From Streptomyces canus (GTDB lineage: Bacteria; Actinomycetota; Actinomycetes; Streptomycetales; Streptomycetaceae): a stretch of 64,000 nt of DNA. Below, one piece after another: positions 26,314 to 35,486 of the stretch. Position numbers and translations under genes: made by a program. The stretch is taken from positions 2,885,001-2,949,000 of the forward strand of contig NZ_JAUSYQ010000002.1 in assembly GCF_030816965.1 (NCBI RefSeq), given 5' to 3'. The notes under the pieces are model-generated. The model saw only the letters and a program-made list of their open reading frames with translations, ran no database searches and was not told the DNA's origin. Position 1 is the first letter of the stretch; every line of letters starts with the position of its first letter.

Positions 26314-26658
26314 ATGAGTGATCACGGCATGCCCTCTCCGGACCTCTGGAAGTCCGTCGACGCCCTGTGGGCCTGGCTGGAGACGGATCAGCCCGTGAGC
26401 GGCCGCGAAGGCCTCCTCCTGCGCATGCTGAAGCTCTCCGAGGAGGTCGGCGAGGTCTCCGAGGCGGTCATCGGGGCGATCGGCCAGAACCCCCGCAAGG
26501 GCGTCAGCCACACCTGGGAGGACGTGCAGGGTGAGCTGTGCGACGTGGTGATCACCGCATTGGTGGCGCTGCGCACGCTGACCCCGGACACCCGCGAGGT
26601 CTTCCACCGCCATCTGACCCGGGTGACGGAGCGTTCACTCGGCCCCGAGACGGCCTGA
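26314..26658 (+). CDS. MazG-like nucleotide pyrophosphohydrolase family protein
   Basis: A 114-residue all-helical protein. LLRMLKLSEEVGEVSEAVIG and WEDVQGELCDVVITALVAL provide the E-E-x-x-E/D and E-x-x-D metal-binding pattern of the all-alpha NTP pyrophosphatase superfamily. Members hydrolyse non-canonical or specific NTPs; the substrate is not known. It starts 37 bases after the DoxX gene and is read in the same direction. Confidence 0.85.
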   Translation: MSDHGMPSPDLWKSVDALWAWLETDQPVSGREGLLLRMLKLSEEVGEVSEAVIGAIGQNPRKGVSHTWEDVQGELCDVVITALVALRTLTPDTREVFHRHLTRVTERSLGPETA

Positions 26659-26749
26659 ACCCTCACCCGGTCGGCCCACGCCCCCGGGCACCCCGCGCCT
26701 GACTCCTCGGACGATGAACCGGACGACGGCAGCGGTCGGAGGAGCCCCC

Positions 26750-27871
26750 ATGAACGACACCCCCGCCCCCTTCACGGAAGAGGACTACGCGGCTCGTATG
26801 ACCAGGGCGGCCAGGGACGCTGCCGAGACCGGCCTGGCCGGACTGCTCATCACTCCCGGCCCCGACCTGACGTGGCTCTGCGGCTACCGCCCCACTGCGA
26901 CGACGGCACGCCTCACCCTCCTCGTCCTCACCCCCGGCTCCGAACCCCGCCTGCTGGTCCCGTCCCTCGAACGTCCCGACGCGCAGACGGCACCCGGCGC
27001 GGACGCCGTCCGCATCTCCGACTGGCGCGACGGCCAGGACCCGTACGCGGCAGCGACCGGCCTCCTCCTCCCCAACGGCCGCTACGCCGTCTCCGACACC
27101 ACCTGGGCGCTGCACCTGCTGGGCCTCCAGGAAGCCCTCCCCCTCACCACCTACCGGCCCCTGACCGTCGTACTCCCGCTGCTGCGCGCCGTGAAGGACG
27201 ACCACGAGGTGGCCCGCCTCGCGTCGGCGGCAGCGGCGGCGGACGCGGTGTACGAGGAGATCCTCTCCGTACGATTCACCGGCCGCCGTGAGTCCGACGT
27301 GGCCGCCGACCTCGCCCACCTGCTCCGCGTACACGGCCACAGGCAGGTCTTCACCGTGGTGGCGTCCGGCCGGAACAGCGTGGACCCGCACCACAGGACG
27401 GGCGAACGGACGCTGACGAAGGGCGACATGGTGATCCTGGACTTCGGCGGTCTGAAGGACGGCTACGCCTCGCACCTGACCCGCACGGTCCACGTCGACG
27501 AACCGACGGAGGAGGAACGCACGGTCCACGACCTCGTCCGTACGGCCCAGCAGGCGGCCTTCGAGGCGGTCGCCCCCGGCGCGACCTGCCAGGAGGTCGA
27601 CCGCGGGGCACGCCGGTGGATCGAGGACGCGGGGTACGGCGAGTACGCCGCCGAACGCACCGGCCACGGCATCGGAGTCACCGCTCACGAGCCGCCGTAC
27701 CTCACCGAGGGCGAGGAGACCTTTCTCGTCCCCGGCATGTGCTTCTCGATCGGGTCGGGTGTGTATCTGCCGGGCCGCTTCGGCGTACGGATCACGGACG
27801 TCGTGACGTGCACGGCGGACGGGGGGAGGCGGCTCGACGCCACGGATCGCGGGATGGCGATCGTAGCGTGA
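26750..27871 (+). CDS. M24 family Xaa-Pro dipeptidase/aminopeptidase
   Basis: A 373-residue enzyme of the pita-bread fold with an N-terminal creatinase-like domain (GLLITPGPDLTWLCGYRP). Metal ligands: Asp in VILDFGG, Asp-equivalent region YASHLTRTVHV, His in RTGHGIGV, Glu in the CFSIGSGVYL region (a Ser-Gly stands where the usual Glu-Pro is, so one ligand is unusual) and ITDVV. It probably cleaves X-Pro dipeptides or related amides. GGAGGAG precedes the ATG at 26750; an ATG 12 codons earlier lacks a ribosome site. It is convergent with an amino acid dehydrogenase gene. Confidence 0.8.
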   Translation: MNDTPAPFTEEDYAARMTRAARDAAETGLAGLLITPGPDLTWLCGYRPTATTARLTLLVLTPGSEPRLLVPSLERPDAQTAPGADAVRISDWRDGQDPYAAATGLLLPNGRYAVSDTTWALHLLGLQEALPLTTYRPLTVVLPLLRAVKDDHEVARLASAAAAADAVYEEILSVRFTGRRESDVAADLAHLLRVHGHRQVFTVVASGRNSVDPHHRTGERTLTKGDMVILDFGGLKDGYASHLTRTVHVDEPTEEERTVHDLVRTAQQAAFEAVAPGATCQEVDRGARRWIEDAGYGEYAAERTGHGIGVTAHEPPYLTEGEETFLVPGMCFSIGSGVYLPGRFGVRITDVVTCTADGGRRLDATDRGMAIVA

Positions 27872-27893
27872 GAGCGCCGGTCGCCGCAGCCCC

Positions 27894-29183
27894 TCAGCCG
27901 TGCAGCCGGTCGAAGCCGAACGGGGCGAGGACCTCGGGGCGGCGGCCGGTGCGGATGTACTCGGCGAGCCGGTGGCCGGTGGCAGGGCCCAGGGTGACGC
28001 CGAGCATGCCGTGGCCGGTGGCCGCGAAGACGTTCTCCCGGCCCGGCAGCCGGTCGATCACCGGGAGTCCGTCCGGCAGGAAGGGCCGGCCGCCGACCCA
28101 GGGGTCACGGATCAGGCTCACCAGGTCGTCGGGGTCGTCGAACCACCGGCCCAGGTAGTGGCGGCTGGCGAGCGCCACCGCGACGATCCGGCGCCAGTCG
28201 AGGCGGTTGTTGTTGCCGCTCAGCTCCATCGTGCCGCCGATCCGGGTGGTGGTGCCGATCGGAGAGGCGACGGCCCTGCGCTCGCCGAAGTACAGGGTGT
28301 GCCGGGGTGCCGGGTCCAGGTCCACCGCGAAGCTGTAGCCCTTGCCGGCCTGGAGCGGCAGCCGGTGTCCGAGCTCGCGCAGCAGCACGGGGGACCGCAT
28401 TCCGGCCGCGACGACGACGGCCGAACAGGGGATCTCGCCCCGGTCGGTCCGGAGTGCGGTCACCCGCCCTGTCCCGGACCGGAATCCGGTGACCTCCGCG
28501 TTCTCGTGGACCTTCACACCCGCGGCGGCGAGCGCCTCGCCGAGCCCGCGGGCGAACCCCTCCGGATCGACCACGCCCTCGCCCTCGACGAGGTAGGCCG
28601 CGCGCACCTTGGACGAGAGCGCGCCGTCCAGCAGACGGGCCTCGTCGCCCGTGGTGATGTCGTCGGGCATCGGATAGCGGCCCTCCGCCATCTCCCGCTG
28701 GATCGCGAGGTGATGACGGGCCTCGGCCGCCGACAGGAACGCGTGCACCATGCCGGGCCGGGTCAGGGTGGTGGCCACCCCGGCCTCGCGCAGCCCGTCG
28801 AAGAGGTCGAAGGTGTCGTGGTTCAGGTCGGCGATCGCGGCGTAGCCCCGCCGGAAGGCGGCCGGTGCGCTGCTGCGCCAGAACCGCCACAGCCAGCGCA
28901 CGAACGCCGGGTCGGGAAGGGGCCGCAGATAGAGCGGCGAGTCGGGGCGGCCCAGGGAGCGCAGGGCGTAGCGCAGCACGCCGGGGGACGGCACGGGCGT
29001 CGAGTGGCTGAGGCAGACCCAGCCCGCGTTGCCCCGGGACACCCCCGAGCCCAGCCCGCGCCGCTCGACGACCTCCACCGGAAGTCCGGCCGCCGCCAGG
29101 TAGTACGCGGTGCACAGTCCTACGACACCGCCCCCGACGACCACCACGGGTCCGCTGCCGGTGAGAGCCGGCGTACCGGTCAT
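27894..29183 (-). CDS. FAD-dependent D-amino acid dehydrogenase-like oxidoreductase (DadA family)
   Basis: A 429-residue flavoprotein of the DAO superfamily. The dinucleotide motif VVVGGGVVGLCTAYYLAAAG is near the N-terminus with VEVVERRGLGSGVSRGNAGW, as in DadA. The C-terminal FAD segment is VFAATGHGMLGVTLGPATGH. The enzyme oxidatively deaminates a D-amino or imino acid, passing electrons to quinone. Its ATG overlaps the stop of the amino acid ABC ATPase by four bases, so it is co-translated with a polar amino acid importer. The substrate is likely what that importer brings in, possibly a D-amino acid or proline-type imino acid. Confidence 0.85.
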   Translation of the reverse strand: MTGTPALTGSGPVVVVGGGVVGLCTAYYLAAAGLPVEVVERRGLGSGVSRGNAGWVCLSHSTPVPSPGVLRYALRSLGRPDSPLYLRPLPDPAFVRWLWRFWRSSAPAAFRRGYAAIADLNHDTFDLFDGLREAGVATTLTRPGMVHAFLSAAEARHHLAIQREMAEGRYPMPDDITTGDEARLLDGALSSKVRAAYLVEGEGVVDPEGFARGLGEALAAAGVKVHENAEVTGFRSGTGRVTALRTDRGEIPCSAVVVAAGMRSPVLLRELGHRLPLQAGKGYSFAVDLDPAPRHTLYFGERRAVASPIGTTTRIGGTMELSGNNNRLDWRRIVAVALASRHYLGRWFDDPDDLVSLIRDPWVGGRPFLPDGLPVIDRLPGRENVFAATGHGMLGVTLGPATGHRLAEYIRTGRRPEVLAPFGFDRLHG

Positions 29184-29974
29184 GACGCGGTTCCGTACGA
29201 CGCGAGGAACTCCCGGGTGCGGGCCTGGGAGGGGTTGTCGAGCACGTGCTCGGGCCTGCCCTCCTCCACGATCCGACCGCCGTCGACGAACACGACGTGG
29301 TCGGACACCTCGCGGGCGAAGGGCAGTTCATGGGTGACCAGCAGCATCGTCATCCCGTCCGCGGCGAGTTCGCGCATCACGCTCAGTACCTCCCGGGTCG
29401 CCTCCGGGTCCAGGGAGGACGTGGGCTCGTCGAACAGCAGCAGCTCGGGCTTGAGGGCGAGGGCCCGCGCGATGGCGACGCGTTGCTGTTCGCCGCCGGA
29501 CAGCTGCTCGGGCCGGCCGAGGGCGCGGTGCGCGACGCCGACCCGGCGCAGCAGCGTGACGGCACGCTCCAGCGCCTCCTGCTCCGGGATGCCCGCCTTG
29601 CGCTGGGCCAGGACGACGTTCTCCACGGCGGTCAGGTGCGGGAAGAGGTTGAACCGCTGGAAGACCATGCCGACGGTACGGCGCAGCCGGGGCAGGTCGC
29701 GGCAGACCGTGCGGCCGTCGCTGTGCACCACCTCTCCGGCGACCTCGATCGTGCCGCGGTCGGGTCGTTCCAGCAGGTTGACGCAGCGCATCAGGGTCGT
29801 CTTGCCGCCGCCGCTCTGTCCGATGACGCTGACGATCCGGCCGCGGTCGACCTCCAGGTCCACCTGGTCGAGGACGAGACGCCCGTCGAAGGACTTGCTC
29901 AGCCCGTTGATCCGTACGACGGCCTCTGTCCGTGTCCGAGGCGTGGTCTGCGGGGTGGTGACCGACTCGGTCAT
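29180..29974 (-). CDS. Polar amino acid ABC transporter ATP-binding protein
   Basis: A 264-residue ATPase: Walker A GQSGGGKTT at residues 52-60, Q-loop VFQRFNLFPHLTAVENV, signature LSGGEQQR, Walker B LLLFDEPTSSLDPE and LLVTHELPFA. The FNLFPH and SSLDPE forms are characteristic of the GlnQ/HisP polar amino acid class. Both gene borders are four-base ATGA overlaps (with the permease upstream and the dehydrogenase downstream), evidence for one operon. Confidence 0.9.
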   Translation of the reverse strand: MTESVTTPQTTPRTRTEAVVRINGLSKSFDGRLVLDQVDLEVDRGRIVSVIGQSGGGKTTLMRCVNLLERPDRGTIEVAGEVVHSDGRTVCRDLPRLRRTVGMVFQRFNLFPHLTAVENVVLAQRKAGIPEQEALERAVTLLRRVGVAHRALGRPEQLSGGEQQRVAIARALALKPELLLFDEPTSSLDPEATREVLSVMRELAADGMTMLLVTHELPFAREVSDHVVFVDGGRIVEEGRPEHVLDNPSQARTREFLASYGTAS

Positions 29975-30720
29975 ACGACACCTGCCTTCATGTCGGCCTC
30001 CACGGCTGGGGCGAGCAGGGCGCGTGCCGCCTTCAGGCGCCGTCGTCGCCACGGGGAGAGGGGGATGCCCGCCCGTACCTTGCGTTCGAGGAGCAGGAGC
30101 AGCTGGGAGAGCGGGTAGCACAGGGCGAAGTAGATGGCCGAGATGACCAGGTACACCTCCAGGGCCCGGAAGGTGGCCGAGGTGATGAGCCGCCCTTCGG
30201 ACATCAGCTCGGCGGCGGAGACGGTGACCAGCAGCGAGGTGGACTTCAGCAGGTCGACGAGCATGGTGTTGGTGCCGGGCAGCGCCTGCCGTACGGCCTG
30301 CGGCAGGACGATGTGCCCGAAGATTCCCGCCCGGCCCAGGCCCAGCGCCTCCCCGGCCTCCGTCTGTCCGGCGTGCACCCCGCTGATCGCGGAGCGGAAG
30401 ATCTCGGACAGGTAGGCGGCGTAGAAGACGACGAGGCTGAGGCAGCCGGCGGTGAAGACGTCCAGCCGGATGCCCGCCGAGGCCAGGCCGAAGTAGGTGA
30501 GGAAGATGATGGCGAGGAGCGGGACGTTCTTGAACACCTCGGTGTAGACGGCGGCGACGGCACGCGCGGGCCACGCCTTGCTGAGCCGGAGCAGCGCCAC
30601 CGCGAGACCGAGCAGGACCGCGCCGACGAAGCTGACGACCGTGTAGGAGACGGTGCGCCACAGGGCGTCGACGAGGTCGGGCCGGTAGTCGGACCAGGGC
30701 ACCTGAAGAAGGCCGGACAT
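29971..30720 (-). CDS. Polar amino acid ABC transporter permease
   Basis: A 249-residue protein with five hydrophobic segments and the His/Glu/Gln-type permease signature: TEVFKNVPLLAIIFLTYFGL near the middle, then the EAA loop TEAGEALGLGRAGIFGHIVL followed by PQAVRQALPGTNT. The ATG at 30718-30720 has GAGGG five bases upstream; a GTG four codons earlier overlaps the binding-protein stop and is an alternative. The C-terminus is basic. It functions as a homodimer with the adjacent ATPase. Confidence 0.9.
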   Translation of the reverse strand: MSGLLQVPWSDYRPDLVDALWRTVSYTVVSFVGAVLLGLAVALLRLSKAWPARAVAAVYTEVFKNVPLLAIIFLTYFGLASAGIRLDVFTAGCLSLVVFYAAYLSEIFRSAISGVHAGQTEAGEALGLGRAGIFGHIVLPQAVRQALPGTNTMLVDLLKSTSLLVTVSAAELMSEGRLITSATFRALEVYLVISAIYFALCYPLSQLLLLLERKVRAGIPLSPWRRRRLKAARALLAPAVEADMKAGVV

Positions 30721-30728
30721 GTCGTCCC

Positions 30729-31661
30729 TCACTTCGCGATGGTCGGCGGGTTCCAGTCCTGCGGCCGGTCCACGCCCCGGCGCGCGGTGGCGACGTCGGC
30801 GGCCGGCTTCAGGAACTGCTCGGGGTCGCCGCCGTACTTCTCGACGAGCTTGGCCATCTCGCCGTTCGAGTACATGGCGTCGATCTGCGCGGAGATCGCC
30901 TGCTCCAGCTTGGTGGCCTTCCTGGGCAGGTAGAAGCCGGTCTGGTACGGCTGGAAGTAGGCGTACGCGGGCTTCGCTTTGACCTCGGCGGCGGTCGGCG
31001 GGGTCAGGTACTGGGTGCTGATCTTCAGCTCCGGGCGTTCCTTCTGCGCCGCGATGATGAGGAGCGGGTCGAGGAAGCCGACGTCGACGCGGCCCGCGCC
31101 GAGGTCGTCGAAGACGCCGTTGGCGTCGGGGTAGGCGTGCAGCTTGGCGCCGGGGACGGACTGGATCGACTTGACCCAGACATAGCCCTCGACGGTGCCG
31201 AGGCTCAGATTCTCGAGGTCGTCGACGGTCTTGTACGTCTTGCCGTTGCGGACGGCCATCGCCGGGGGCGAGTAGTAGGGCGGGTCGGTGAACAGCCCCT
31301 GCTTCTGCCGGTCCGCGGACCAGGCGACACCGCCGACGGTGATGTCCACACGGCGGGACTGCACCCCGGCGAGCATGCCGGCGAAGTCCGTCACCTGTGG
31401 TTTCACCTCCAGGCCGAGCTTCTTGGCCACGTGGTTGAGGATGTCGCCGTCCAGGCCGACGATCTTGTCGCCCTGGACGCTGGTGTAGGGGGCGTACGGC
31501 TGGACGGCCACCTTGATGACGCCGGGGGTGAGGGTGCCCAGCGCGGCGGTCTTCGCCGACACGTTCTTGGGGCCGTCGTCGTCACCGGAGCCGCAGGCGG
31601 TGGTCCCGAGGAGCAGCAGGGTGGCGGACAGAGCGACGGCAAGCGGACGCATACGGATCAT
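30729..31661 (-). CDS. Amino acid ABC transporter substrate-binding lipoprotein
   Basis: A 310-residue lipoprotein: signal MIRMRPLAVALSATLLLL with lipobox GTTAC, then a type II periplasmic-binding (SBP_bac_3) fold. LTPGVIKVAVQPYAPYTSVQ and IVGLDGDILNHVAKKLGLE are followed by DITVGGVAWSADR and GTVEGYVWVKS. The amino-acid-binding Arg after the middle strand is not in the standard position, so the ligand may not be a common amino acid. The first gene of a four-gene operon (binding protein, permease, ATPase, dehydrogenase), divergent from a CdaR-type regulator. Confidence 0.85.
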   Translation of the reverse strand: MIRMRPLAVALSATLLLLGTTACGSGDDDGPKNVSAKTAALGTLTPGVIKVAVQPYAPYTSVQGDKIVGLDGDILNHVAKKLGLEVKPQVTDFAGMLAGVQSRRVDITVGGVAWSADRQKQGLFTDPPYYSPPAMAVRNGKTYKTVDDLENLSLGTVEGYVWVKSIQSVPGAKLHAYPDANGVFDDLGAGRVDVGFLDPLLIIAAQKERPELKISTQYLTPPTAAEVKAKPAYAYFQPYQTGFYLPRKATKLEQAISAQIDAMYSNGEMAKLVEKYGGDPEQFLKPAADVATARRGVDRPQDWNPPTIAK

Positions 31662-31820
31662 CGGCGTGGGCCTTCCGTGACGATGCTGAAGGATGCGGAG
31701 GGGAGCCCGCCGACTCACCGCGCTGTGCCCCCGGCGGGGATGTGAGGGGGAGGGATCGGGGATGTGATTGCGGATGCGATTGGGGCCATACGCTACGAAC
31801 CGGCCTCGGTTACGTCACCG

Positions 31821-31833
31821 TGTACTCCGTACA
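31821..31833. promoter_or_regulatory. Palindrome TGTAC-TCC-GTACA in a divergent promoter region
   Basis: A perfect 5-3-5 inverted repeat between the amino acid transporter operon (start 31661) and the CdaR-type regulator (start 31909). A related CTGTACGG half lies at 31861. Plausible operator for the regulator. Confidence 0.4.
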
Positions 31834-31908
31834 GACTTGTGGCCGAATTCGATCGATCGGCTGTACGGTGCGTCCACCCGGGCCCACCCGTCGACGGGAG
31901 AACCGCTC

Positions 31909-33111
31909 ATGCTGAGCCCGTCACTCGCGCAGGAGATCGCCTCCGACACCACCGCCGTCATCGGCTTCAACGTGCTGATCACCGACGCGGGCGGCCTGGT
32001 CATCGGCAGCGGCGACAGCAGCCGGGTGGGCAGCTTCCACGAGGCGTCCGTCGAGGTCGTCCGCACTCAGGAACCCGCCACGCACAACGCGTCGCAGGCA
32101 CAGCAACTGCGCGGAGTACGCCCGGGAGTCACCCTGCCCCTGGTCGCGAACGGGAAGGCCGTGGGCACGGTCGGGATCACCGGAACGCCCCCGCAGGTGC
32201 GCCGGTTCGGGCTGCTGGTCAAACGCCAGACGGAGATCCTGCTCAGGGAGTCCGTGATGCTGCGCTCCCGCCTGCTCGCCGAGCGGGCGGCGGAGAAGCT
32301 GCTGGCCGACGTCGCGTCGTACGACCCGCAGGTCGTGGAGGGCGACTTCCTGCTGTTCCGGGCCGCCGAGCTGGGCTTCGACCTACGGCTGCGGCGGGTC
32401 GCGGTCGCCATCGAGGTACGGGTCCCCGACGCGGGCGCCCGCCGCCAGGGGGCGCCCACCAGGGACATGGCACTGGTCCGCTCGGAACTGCTGCGCACGG
32501 TCCGCGAGGTCTTCGCCGACCCCCAGGACATCATCGCCTCGACGGCTCCCGGCTGGATCGGCGTCCTGCGCAGACTCCCGGACCGGCGCCCGGTGGCCTC
32601 CCTGCTGGACGACTGCCGGCGGGCCACCGATGTCATCGCCGCGCAGGACGGTCTCGTCGCCCGAGCGGGTATCGGCGAACCGGCCGCCTCGGTGAGCGGT
32701 CTCCACGACTCCTACCAGGACGCCTGCGACGCGCTCCGCCTCGGGGCGCGGGTGGCGAGCGACTCCCCCGTCCACCTGATCACCGACCTGCGCGTCCACC
32801 AGGCCCTCACGGCGGTGTCCCAGCCGGCCCGCAACCGCCTGATCGAACGCACCACCGCGAGCCTGCGCGGCCAGCCGGACTGGCCGGTCCTGCGCGACAC
32901 CATCACGGCGTGGTGCGAGAGCGGATTCAACCTCGTCCGCGCCTCCGAGGCCCTGCACATCCACCGCAACACCGTCGTCTACCGGATGAACAAGATCGAG
33001 CAGGCGACCGGCCGTCCGCTGCGCGAGCACCGGACCACGATGGCGTTGTACCTGGCCTGTCTGGCCGATCGGTTGGGCGGAGGGACGGGGGCCGGCGACG
33101 GGGTCGAGTGA
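31909..33111 (+). CDS. CdaR/PucR-type transcriptional regulator
   Basis: A 400-residue regulator. The N-terminal sugar-diacid recognition domain is recognisable (LAQEIASDTTAVIGFNVLIT, VIGSGDSSRVGSFHEAS, LPLVANGKAVGTVGITGTP). The C-terminal PucR-type HTH_30 is seen in LRDTITAWCESGFNLVRASE followed by LHIHRNTVVYRMNKIEQATG. CdaR activates glycerate/glucarate genes in E. coli; actinobacterial members control varied carbon or amino acid catabolism. Its divergent position suggests control of the amino acid importer and dehydrogenase operon. GGGAG lies eight bases before the ATG. Confidence 0.85.
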   Translation: MLSPSLAQEIASDTTAVIGFNVLITDAGGLVIGSGDSSRVGSFHEASVEVVRTQEPATHNASQAQQLRGVRPGVTLPLVANGKAVGTVGITGTPPQVRRFGLLVKRQTEILLRESVMLRSRLLAERAAEKLLADVASYDPQVVEGDFLLFRAAELGFDLRLRRVAVAIEVRVPDAGARRQGAPTRDMALVRSELLRTVREVFADPQDIIASTAPGWIGVLRRLPDRRPVASLLDDCRRATDVIAAQDGLVARAGIGEPAASVSGLHDSYQDACDALRLGARVASDSPVHLITDLRVHQALTAVSQPARNRLIERTTASLRGQPDWPVLRDTITAWCESGFNLVRASEALHIHRNTVVYRMNKIEQATGRPLREHRTTMALYLACLADRLGGGTGAGDGVE

Positions 33112-33120
33112 GTCTCCAGC

Positions 33121-33189
33121 CCGATCAGACCGATCAGACCGATCAGCCCGATCACTCCGGTCAGCCGGAGGTCGTCAGCCGGAGGTCGT
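33121..33189. repeat. Tandem repeats after the CdaR-type gene: 9-bp x5, then 14-bp x2
   Basis: CCGATCAGA-type units of nine bases run from 33121 to 33165, diverging toward the right. The unit CAGCCGGAGGTCGT then occurs twice (33162-33175, 33176-33189), the second copy covering the stop and last codons of araD. Such units expand by slippage. They fill the convergent gap and may include a termination region, but no stable hairpin is clear. Confidence 0.7.
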
Positions 33190-33903
33190 GGTCACCTCCG
33201 GGTTGCCGTAGTACGCGTCGGGCCCGTGCTTGCGGGTGTAATGGCGCTCCAGTAGATGACGCGGTGGCGGGGCGGTCGGGGACAGGGACAGGGTGTGGAG
33301 GGCGATGTCGGCGACGGCCTCGCAGATGATCGCGTGTTCCAGTGACTTGCGGGCGGTGGCGCCCCAGGTGAAGGGGCCGTGGCCGGCGACGAGGGCCGCC
33401 GGGACCTCTACCGCTTTCCGGTCCTCCTCCCCCAGTAGATCCACGATGACGACGCCGGTGTTGTACTCGTAGTCCTTCGCGCACTCCTCGGGGGTGAGGT
33501 CACGAGTGACGGGGATGGGGCCGTTGAAGGTGTCGGCGTGGGTGGTGCCGAGGACGGGGATGTCGCGGCGGGCCTGGGCGAAGGCGACGGCGTGGGTGGA
33601 GTGGGTGTGGGTGACACCGCCGATGGAGGGGAAGGCGCGGTAGAGGCAGCGGTGGGTCTCGGTGTCGGTGGAGGGGCGCAGGTCGCCCTCTACGACCGCG
33701 CCGTCGGACAGCCTCACCGTCACCAGGTGCTCGAGAGCGAGATCCTCGTAGGGCACGCCCGACGGCTTGATGACGAAGACTCCCGCCTCGCGGTCGACTC
33801 CGCTCACGTTGCCCCAGGTCAGCGTCGCCAGGCCTACCTGAGGGATGGCGAGGTTCGCCCTCAGGACCTCCTCTCGCAGGCCGTCACGGACTTGTACGGT
33901 CAT
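33175..33903 (-). CDS. araD: L-ribulose-5-phosphate 4-epimerase
   Basis: A 242-residue class II aldolase-fold enzyme converting L-ribulose 5-phosphate to D-xylulose 5-phosphate. Family segments: LATLTWGNVSGVDRE, FVIKPSGVPYEDL, the zinc His pair in GVTHTHSTHAVAFAQ and the third His in AALVAGHGPFTWG. The last gene of the minus-strand arabinose operon, 34 bases after araA. Its extreme C-terminus (EVTTTSG) is encoded by a duplicated 14-bp unit and may vary between strains. Confidence 0.95.
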   Translation of the reverse strand: MTVQVRDGLREEVLRANLAIPQVGLATLTWGNVSGVDREAGVFVIKPSGVPYEDLALEHLVTVRLSDGAVVEGDLRPSTDTETHRCLYRAFPSIGGVTHTHSTHAVAFAQARRDIPVLGTTHADTFNGPIPVTRDLTPEECAKDYEYNTGVVIVDLLGEEDRKAVEVPAALVAGHGPFTWGATARKSLEHAIICEAVADIALHTLSLSPTAPPPRHLLERHYTRKHGPDAYYGNPEVTTTSG

Positions 33904-33937
33904 CGCTCGTCTCCTTCGACGCGGCCGTCTGTCATGG

Positions 33938-35455
33938 TCACAGGGCCTGGGCGAGGCGGTGGTAGGCGGCGTTCCAGCGGATTTCCTTGGCGAACTGGTC
34001 GGTGGTGGTGTGCGCGTCGATGGTGAGCAGTTCGACGCCGGTCATGGCGGCGTAGTCGGTCAGCGTCTCGACGTCGACGGCCGAGCTGAGCACGGTGTGG
34101 TGCGGGGCCCCGGCCAGCAGCCAGCTCTCGGCCGACTCCGCGAGTGAGGGCTGCGGCTTCCACACGGCCCGGGCGACGGGGAGGTGGGGCAGGGGCTCGC
34201 TGGGGCCGACGACGTCGACGGCGTTGGCGGTCAGGCGGAAGCGGTCGCCCAGGTCGCACAGGCCGACGACGACGGCGGGGCCCTCGGCCGCGTCGAAGAC
34301 CAGGCGGACCGGGTCCTCGCGGCCGCCGATGGACAGCGGGTGGATCTCGCAGCGGGGGCGGGCGGCGGCCACCGAGGGGCAGACCTCCAGCATGTGCGCG
34401 CCGAGAACGCGCGGGGTGCCCGGGCCGAGGTGGTAGGTGTAGTCCTCCATGAAGGTGGTGCCGCCGGACTGTCCCTGGCCCATGACCTTCATCGTGCGCA
34501 GCAGCGCGGAGGTCTTCCAGTCGCCTTCGCCGCCGAAGCCGTAGCCGTCGGCCATCAGGCGCTGGACGGCCAGGCCGGGCAGCTGGCGCAGCCCGCCGAG
34601 GTCCTCGAAGTTGGTGGTGAAGGCGGTGAAGCCGCCCTCGGTGAGGAAGGTGCGCAGGCCCAGTTCCTGGCGGGCGGCGTACAGGAGGGAGTCGTGGCGG
34701 ATGCCGCCGGGGCGCAGGGCGGGCACGACGTCGTACGACTCGACGTATTCGGCGGCGAGTTCGGCGGCCGCCTTGTCCTCGACGGCGTCGACCACGGCGA
34801 CCAGGTCGTTGACACCGTAGGTGTTCACCGAGAAGCCGAACCGCAGCTGCGCCTCGACCTTGTCGCCCTCGGTGACCGCGACGTCGCGCATGTTGTCGCC
34901 GAAGCGCGCCAGGCGCAGGGTGCGTGCGCTGTGGCGGCCGACGGCAGCTCGCGCCCAGGCCGCGACACGTCGTACGACCCTGGGGTCGGTCGCGTGCCCG
35001 GCGACGATCTTGCGGTCGACGCCGACCCGGGACTCGATGTGCCCGAACTCGCGGTCGCCGTGGGCGGCCTGGTTCAGGTTCATGAAGTCCATGTCGATGC
35101 TCGGCCACGGCAGCGACAGGTTGTACTGGGTGTGCAGATGCAGCAGGGGCACATCCAGGGCGGCGAGTCCGGCGATCCACATCTTCGCCGGGGAGAAGGT
35201 GTGCATCCAGGCGATCACGCCCACGCAGGTGTCGGAGGCGGAGGCCTCCAGGCACATCCGGCGGATCGAGTCGGCGTCGGTCAGGACCGGCTTCCACACG
35301 ATCCGCACCGGGACCTTGCCGGGCTGGCCCAGGGTCTCGGAGATACTCCGCGACTGGTCGGCCACCTGGCGCAACACGTCGTCGCCGTACAGGCCCTGGC
35401 TGCCGGTGAGAAACCAGATCTCGTGATCGGGGTAGGGGGTGACGTCGGTGTCCAT
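33938..35455 (-). CDS. araA: L-arabinose isomerase
   Basis: A 505-residue enzyme that isomerises L-arabinose to L-ribulose. Conserved blocks: [20 protein letters not shown] at the start, [40 protein letters not shown], the manganese ligands in [17 protein letters not shown] and [17 protein letters not shown], and a His in FMEDYTYHL. Length equals the family norm. The ATG at 35453-35455 follows GAAAGG. It lies between araB and araD, 31 and 34 bases away. Confidence 0.97.
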   Translation of the reverse strand: MDTDVTPYPDHEIWFLTGSQGLYGDDVLRQVADQSRSISETLGQPGKVPVRIVWKPVLTDADSIRRMCLEASASDTCVGVIAWMHTFSPAKMWIAGLAALDVPLLHLHTQYNLSLPWPSIDMDFMNLNQAAHGDREFGHIESRVGVDRKIVAGHATDPRVVRRVAAWARAAVGRHSARTLRLARFGDNMRDVAVTEGDKVEAQLRFGFSVNTYGVNDLVAVVDAVEDKAAAELAAEYVESYDVVPALRPGGIRHDSLLYAARQELGLRTFLTEGGFTAFTTNFEDLGGLRQLPGLAVQRLMADGYGFGGEGDWKTSALLRTMKVMGQGQSGGTTFMEDYTYHLGPGTPRVLGAHMLEVCPSVAAARPRCEIHPLSIGGREDPVRLVFDAAEGPAVVVGLCDLGDRFRLTANAVDVVGPSEPLPHLPVARAVWKPQPSLAESAESWLLAGAPHHTVLSSAVDVETLTDYAAMTGVELLTIDAHTTTDQFAKEIRWNAAYHRLAQAL

Positions 35456-35486
35456 GAGGGGCTGCCTTTCAGGAAGGTCAGGGAGA

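Noticed and set aside
33121..33165. Could the short tandem units be a CRISPR array?
   Set aside because: Units are nine bases and contiguous, with no spacers and no cas genes nearby.
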